From the NCBI GenBank assembly GCA_919901855.1, contig CAKKQC010000022.1, positions 62,001-126,000 on the forward strand: DNA of 64,000 nucleotides, given 5' to 3'. Source of the stretch: a bacterium. GTDB lineage: Bacteria > Oederibacteriota > CAKKQC01. Positions 58,570 through 64,000 of this stretch are shown in pieces. Each line of letters opens with the position of its first letter. The first letter of the stretch is position 1. Both the position numbers and the translations under genes were made by a program. The notes below the pieces were generated by a model. That model was not told the DNA's origin. It did no database searches and was given only the letters and a program-made list of their open reading frames with translations.

Positions 58570-58600
58570 TCATCAGGCATCGAATCATGGGTCCTTTAAG

Positions 58601-58618
58601 CCGGACCGGCGAGTCCGG
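58601..58618 (+). promoter_or_regulatory. Leader hairpin upstream of the pyr attenuator
   Basis: CCGGAC-CGGCGA-GTCCGG, a 6-bp stem with a 6-base loop. Its GAGTCCGGCAAGGAG region is loosely like a PyrR-binding loop (UCC-x-G-x-GAGG) and overlaps the Shine-Dalgarno of the leader ORF. Its GTCCG could pair with CGGAC in the terminator's 5' flank (58661-58665). Confidence 0.4.
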
Positions 58619-58632
58619 CAAGGAGCAACGCG

Positions 58633-58704
58633 ATGAAGGCAGGACAACCCGAAATGCAGGCGGACCGCGGGCCGGGATGGCTCCGCGGTTTTTTTGCGGG
58701 CTGA
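58633..58704 (+). CDS. Leader peptide overlapping the pyr attenuator
   Basis: A 23-codon ORF starting ATG 58633, 7 bases after AAGGAG (58620-58625), and ending TGA 58702-58704. It reads MKAGQPEMQADRG then PGWLRGFFAG. Its codons span both arms of the intrinsic terminator and its T-run (Gly-Phe-Phe). Its stop overlaps the pyrR ATG (TGATG). This is the arrangement of the E. coli pyrBI leader, where close-following ribosomes block terminator formation when UTP is low. Whether it is translated is inferred from the Shine-Dalgarno and the coupled stop. Confidence 0.6.
   Translation: MKAGQPEMQADRGPGWLRGFFAG
58664..58695 (+). terminator. Intrinsic terminator/attenuator before pyrR
   Basis: Stem ACCGCGG (58664-58670) with CCGCGGT (58683-58689), extended inside by GCC/GGC around GGGAT with one bulged T, followed by an uninterrupted run of seven T (58689-58695). 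It lies between promoter and pyrR, so it can only serve as an attenuator for the operon. Confidence 0.8.
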
Positions 58705-59249
58705 TGGGCCCCCAAGGAGCCACCCAGAGCCTGGACGCCGCCGGAATCGACCGGGCGATGGTCCGGATCGCGCACGAGATCCACGAGAAGAACCCCGGCC
58801 GGCTGGCGGATCTGGTCCTCATCGGGATCCCGAAGCGGGGCGACACCCTCGCCCGCCGGATCGCGGCCGTCCTCGCCCGCGACCACGCGGTCGTCGCCCC
58901 CGTCGGCGTCCTGGACATCACCATGTACCGGGACGACATCGGGTCGCGCGCCAGCCTCCCCAAACCCTCGGACCTGCCCGGGAGCATCGACGGGAAGACG
59001 ATCGTGCTCGTGGATGACGTCCTCTACACGGGCCGCAGCGTCCGCGCCGCCATGGATGCCCTGATCGACTTCGGCCGGCCCAAGGCCATCCAGCTTGCCG
59101 TTCTCGTGGACCGCGGCCACCGGGAGCTCCCGATCCGCGCGGATTACGTCGGAAAGAACATCCCGACGGCCCCCGGCGCGAACGTGAAGGTCGAGTTGAA
59201 AGAGGACGACGGAGCCGAGCAGGTTCTCGTCGAGGAGGGGAACGGATGA
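58704..59249 (+). CDS. pyrR: PyrR bifunctional regulator / uracil phosphoribosyltransferase
   Basis: About 181 residues. The PRPP-binding loop is [37 protein letters not shown] and [22 protein letters not shown] in part are typical PyrR sequence. In Gram-positives PyrR binds pyr leader RNA when UMP is high and promotes termination. The ATG at 58704 is chosen because family sequence begins a few residues later and it overlaps the leader-peptide stop; the frame is open further upstream through the terminator. It has no Shine-Dalgarno of its own, which fits translational coupling. Confidence 0.92.
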   Translation: MGPQGATQSLDAAGIDRAMVRIAHEIHEKNPGRLADLVLIGIPKRGDTLARRIAAVLARDHAVVAPVGVLDITMYRDDIGSRASLPKPSDLPGSIDGKTIVLVDDVLYTGRSVRAAMDALIDFGRPKAIQLAVLVDRGHRELPIRADYVGKNIPTAPGANVKVELKEDDGAEQVLVEEGNG

Positions 59250-60208
59250 CGACCGTGGATTCGCTCTCCGCCAAGGACCTCCTCGGAATCGAGCCGCTGT
59301 CGCGGGACGAGATCCAGCTCATCCTCGACACCGCCCGGACGCTCTCGGACGTCGCGAAGCATCCGATCAAGAAGGTGCCGGCCCTCCGGGGCCGCACGAT
59401 GGTCAACCTCTTCTACGAGGCGAGTACGCGCACGCGGACCTCGTTCGAGCTGGCCGCCGTCCGCCTTTCCGCCGACGTCGTCAACATCAACGTGCAGGCG
59501 AGCAGTGTCGTCAAGGGGGAGACCCTGCTCGATACCGCCCGGACGCTCGAGGCCATGACCGTGGACTTCATCGTCATGCGGCACGGCAGTTCGGGGGCGC
59601 CGCACATGCTCGCCAGGAACCTGAAGGCCTCGGTCATCAACGCCGGCGACGGCCAGCACGAGCATCCCACGCAGGCGCTCCTGGACCTCTACACGGTCCG
59701 GGAGAAGCTCGGGAGCATCGAGGGCAAGACGATCACGCTGATCGGGGACATCCAGCACAGCCGCGTGGCGCGGTCGGACCTGATCGCGTTCACGAAGATG
59801 GGGGCGAAGGTCAGGTTCTGCGGCCCGCCGACGCTCCTCTCCGCCGACTTCGGCGCGCTTGGCGCGGAGGTCCATCACGACCTCAAGAGCGCGCTGACCG
59901 GCGCGGACGTGGTCTACGTCCTGCGGCTCCAGTTCGAACGGCACCGGATGGGGCTGATGCCGTCGGTCAAGGCCTACACCCAGCAGTACGCGATCACGTC
60001 CGAGCGGGTGAAATGGGCGAAACCCGGCGCGCTGGTCATGCACCCGGGGCCCATGAACCGGGGGGTCGAGATCGCGCCCGAGGTGGCGGACGGCCCGACG
60101 TCCGTGATCGTGGACCAGGTCGCCAACGGAATCGCGGTGCGGATGGCGGTCCTGTACCTGCTTGAGGCCGGACGAACGAAGCGGGCCGCCGCCGGAGGTG
60201 TGTCGTGA
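59246..60208 (+). CDS. pyrB: Aspartate carbamoyltransferase catalytic subunit
   Basis: 320 residues. It makes carbamoyl-aspartate from carbamoyl phosphate and aspartate. Carbamoyl-phosphate site [45 protein letters not shown], and the aspartate loop [10 protein letters not shown] with [11 protein letters not shown]. No pyrI regulatory subunit is adjacent, as expected for a PyrR-controlled operon. The ATG overlaps pyrR by four bases. Confidence 0.96.
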   Translation: MTTVDSLSAKDLLGIEPLSRDEIQLILDTARTLSDVAKHPIKKVPALRGRTMVNLFYEASTRTRTSFELAAVRLSADVVNINVQASSVVKGETLLDTARTLEAMTVDFIVMRHGSSGAPHMLARNLKASVINAGDGQHEHPTQALLDLYTVREKLGSIEGKTITLIGDIQHSRVARSDLIAFTKMGAKVRFCGPPTLLSADFGALGAEVHHDLKSALTGADVVYVLRLQFERHRMGLMPSVKAYTQQYAITSERVKWAKPGALVMHPGPMNRGVEIAPEVADGPTSVIVDQVANGIAVRMAVLYLLEAGRTKRAAAGGVS

Positions 60209-61524
60209 CGAGTCGCGACGGCCGCACAACTGCACCGGGCAGCCTCCTGATTCGGGGCGGCCGCGTGATCGACCCGGCCACGGGGACCGACGGCGTCATG
60301 GACGTCCTGCTGTCGGACGGCAAGGTCGCGAAGACCGGGCCCGGACTCGACGCGGGCGGCGGGACGATCATCGAAGCCAAGGGTTTGGTCGTGGCCCCGG
60401 GATTCGTCGACGTACACGTCCACCTGCGCGAACCGGGGGAGGAGGGCAAGGAGACGATCGCGACTGGCACGCGCGCGGCCGCGATGGGCGGTGTGACGAC
60501 CGTGGTCGCGATGCCCAACACCGTCCCACCCATCGACACGCCCGCGATGATCGCGTACGTGCTCAGCCGGGCGGCGCAGGACGGCGTCGTGCGCGTCCGT
60601 CCGGCCGGATGCATCAGCCACGAGCGCAAGGGCGAAGTCATGGCGGACCTCGCGGGGCTCAAGGAGGCCGGGGCCGTCGCCTTCTCCGACGACGGGAACA
60701 GCGTCATGAACGCTCTCCTGGCCCGGCGGGCCATGATCAACACGCGGATCCTGAACGTGCCATACGTCGAGCACGCGGAGGACGCCTCGCTCGTCGACGC
60801 CGGCGTCATGCACGAGGGGCGGGTCTCGCTCCGGCTGGGCCTGGCGGGCCGCTCTCCGCTCGCGGAGGATCTCATCGTCGCCCGGGACCTCCTGCTGGCC
60901 GAAGCGACGGGGGCGCACCTGCACGTGGCGCACGTCAGTTCCCGGCGGAGCCTGGAGATGATCCGGGAGGCGAAGGCCAGGGGGGTCCCGGTGACCTGCG
61001 AAGCCACCCCGCATCACCTGGTCCTTACGGACGAGGCGGTGGGCGAGTTCGACACGTCGGCCAAGGTCCTGCCGCCCCTGCGCAGCGAGGAACACCGGCT
61101 GGCCCTGATCGCGGCGGTCAAGGACGGGACCGTGGACGTGATCGCCTCCGACCATGCGCCGCACGGGCCGCTCGAGAAGGAGGTCGAGTTCGCGCAGGCC
61201 GCCTCCGGGATGGTCGGGCTCGAAACCATGCTCCCGCTCGCCCTCGAGGTCCTCGTCCGGTCGGGCGCGATGGACCTTCCAGGGCTCGTCCGCCTGCTCT
61301 CATCGGCGCCGGCCCGGCTGTTCCATCTCGCCGGCGGCACGCTGGCGGCGGGATCGCCGGCGGACGTCACGGTATTCGATCCCGAGCTCGCGTGGACCGT
61401 GGACCCCCGGGCATTCTCGTCCAAGGGCAGGAACACGCCGTTCGCGGGCCGGAAGGTGCGGGGCCGGGCCGTGGACGTCATCGTGGGCGGACGCATCGTC
61501 GTCCGCGACGGCGGGCTGGTGTGA
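60205..61524 (+). CDS. pyrC: Dihydroorotase
   Basis: 439 residues, class I (long) dihydroorotase of the amidohydrolase superfamily. Zinc ligands: [11 protein letters not shown] (H-x-H), [10 protein letters not shown] and ASDHAPH with the catalytic aspartate. PNTVPPID and SSRRSLEMI also fit. It cyclises carbamoyl-aspartate to dihydroorotate. GTG start overlaps pyrB by four bases. Confidence 0.95.
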   Translation: MTSRDGRTTAPGSLLIRGGRVIDPATGTDGVMDVLLSDGKVAKTGPGLDAGGGTIIEAKGLVVAPGFVDVHVHLREPGEEGKETIATGTRAAAMGGVTTVVAMPNTVPPIDTPAMIAYVLSRAAQDGVVRVRPAGCISHERKGEVMADLAGLKEAGAVAFSDDGNSVMNALLARRAMINTRILNVPYVEHAEDASLVDAGVMHEGRVSLRLGLAGRSPLAEDLIVARDLLLAEATGAHLHVAHVSSRRSLEMIREAKARGVPVTCEATPHHLVLTDEAVGEFDTSAKVLPPLRSEEHRLALIAAVKDGTVDVIASDHAPHGPLEKEVEFAQAASGMVGLETMLPLALEVLVRSGAMDLPGLVRLLSSAPARLFHLAGGTLAAGSPADVTVFDPELAWTVDPRAFSSKGRNTPFAGRKVRGRAVDVIVGGRIVVRDGGLV

Positions 61525-62719
61525 AGCCGGCCGCGCGCCGTCCCGCCACCCTGGCGCTCGAGGACGGATCGGTCTTCGGCGGGTTCGCGTTCGGCGCCGC
61601 GCGCGACACGTTCGGGGAGGTCGTATTCAACACGAGCCTCTCGGGCTACCAGGAGATCCTGACCGACCCCTCCTACAAGGGGCAGATGGTGGCCATGACC
61701 GTCTCCCACGTCGGCAACTACGGGATCAACCCCGAGGACGGCGAGTCGGCCGGGATCCACGTCGACGGGTTCATCGTGCGGGAGGCGTGCGCGGACCCCA
61801 GCAACTGGCGGAGCCGCGAGAGCCTGCACGCGTACCTCGCGCGGCACGGGGTCACGGGCATCGAGGGGGTCGATACCCGCGCGCTCGTCATCCTGCTCCG
61901 GACGAAGGGCGCCCTGCGCGGCGTGATCGGCACGGGGAAGACCTCGCCGACGGCTCTCGTCAAGCGGGCGAAGGCCTCGCCCCGGATCGAGGACCGGGAC
62001 CTCGTGCAGGAAGTGTCGTGCGGCAAGCCGTACGAATGGACGGAACCCTTTGCCGATCCGGTCGCCCCCGATCCGTGGACCCCGCCCGGTCATGACGCCC
62101 TCCACGCCGTCGTCGTGGACTGCGGCGTGAAGCGCAACATCCTCCGCTCCCTCGTGAGCCGGGGCTGTCGCGTCACCGTCGTGCCCGCGTTCACGCCCGC
62201 GGCCGGGATCCTCGCGCTCCAGCCCGACGGCGTCGTCTTCTCGAACGGCCCCGGCGACCCCGACCGCCTGCCGCAGATGGTTCAGGTCGTGCGTGACTGC
62301 ATCGGCAAGGTGCCGGTATTCGGAATCTGTCTCGGCCACCAGCTCGTCGGCAAGGCGCTCGGGGGAAGGATCTTCAAGTTGAGGTTCGGTCACCACGGAG
62401 GCAATCACCCGGTCCGGCACGAGCGGACGGGGAAGGTGGCGATCACGGCCCAGAACCACAACTTCGCGGTGGATCCCAAGAACCTGGTCCCCGAGGCCGA
62501 GGTCACCCATCTCAACCTCAACGACAGGACGGTCGAGGGTCTGCGTCATCGCACCTTGCCGGTCTTCTCCGTCCAGTACCACCCCGAAGCGGCGCCCGGG
62601 CCGCACGATTCCCGGTCGCTCTTCAAGGACTTCGTGACGATGATGCAGGGCCTCCGGAGGTCCCGGAGTTCCGGCTTCCGCCGTAACTCCGACGGCCTCC
62701 CGCAGCGGGAGGCTCCCTG

Positions 62720-62720
<1 letters not shown>
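61521..62720 (+). CDS. carA: Carbamoyl-phosphate synthase small chain
   Basis: About 399 residues. N-terminal small-subunit domain ([43 protein letters not shown]) and C-terminal class I glutamine amidotransferase with nucleophile Cys270 in [16 protein letters not shown] and the catalytic His in [14 protein letters not shown]. It supplies ammonia from glutamine to CarB. The GTG at 61521 overlaps the pyrC stop. The stop overlaps the carB ATG (TGATG). Confidence 0.96.

Positions 62721-64000
<1,280 letters not shown>

Overview
The window is a continuous stretch of a high-G+C bacterial chromosome (about two thirds G+C by eye). It is bacterial, not archaeal: it carries a 16S-tRNA-Ile-tRNA-Ala-23S-5S operon, EF-P, SecG, Era and lipoboxed lipoproteins. 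I cannot place it in a phylum from sequence alone. The 16S gene departs from the usual sequence at two sites that are almost universally conserved, and several large proteins have no family I recognise. Both point to a little-studied, uncultured lineage.

Layout. 1-1476: end of rsmD, then coaD and era. 1500-4376 (minus): an O-antigen-ligase-type membrane protein with TPRs. 4493-12795: tRNA-Thr, then a plus-strand biosynthetic run (yggS, proC, purB, purS, pheA, a hisC-like aminotransferase, a DAHP synthase, an alpha-glucan phosphorylase). 12809-16244 (minus): a three-gene ribose-type sugar ABC importer. 16362-17855: tRNA-Pro, tRNA-Arg and tRNA-His with a structured spacer, then a divergent isocitrate/isopropylmalate dehydrogenase. 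17866-23123: the rRNA operon with promoter, boxA-like leaders and processing stems. 23144-27307: an accessory patch with HigBA, a UroD-fold protein, a VapBC-type pair, and a DUF5674 two-gene cassette lying between an intact thiF/moeB and a duplicated, decayed copy of its 3' end. 27403-33490: B12-radical SAM protein, glycosyltransferase, efp, accB, accC, a stand-alone ThiD2-like protein and thiE. 33512-38180: a small Tad/Flp pilus locus and a DUF2723 membrane protein. 38256-43282: gap-pgk-tpiA-secG-fmdB and an M24-fold protein. 43384-48921: two propeller lipoproteins, then a lower-G+C zone of gene remnants and unknown secreted proteins. 49067-54678: transketolase, GH31 glycosidase and an unknown membrane protein. 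54675-58433 (minus): a 1252-residue secreted protein with DUF11-like modules. 58541-64000: promoter, leader ORF, intrinsic terminator and the pyrR-pyrB-pyrC-carA-carB operon; carB runs off the end.

How it works together. Genes are packed with 1-11 base overlaps (ATGA, GTGA, TGATG, TAATG), so translational coupling is probably common. Triose glycolysis, chorismate-to-phenylalanine synthesis, purine and pyrimidine synthesis and fatty-acid initiation are all represented. Several genes have a TANNNT -10 box ending 6-9 bases before the start codon with no Shine-Dalgarno, which suggests leaderless mRNAs. Other genes have clear AAGGAG-type sites.

Best candidates for something new: (1) the pyr leader, in which a short coding sequence overlaps an intrinsic terminator and its stop overlaps the pyrR start; (2) the DUF5674 cassette bracketed by duplicated thiF tails; (3) the leaderless-promoter pattern; (4) a repeat-rich structured element between tRNA genes; (5) a secreted protein whose reading frame stays open for 52 codons after a UGA.
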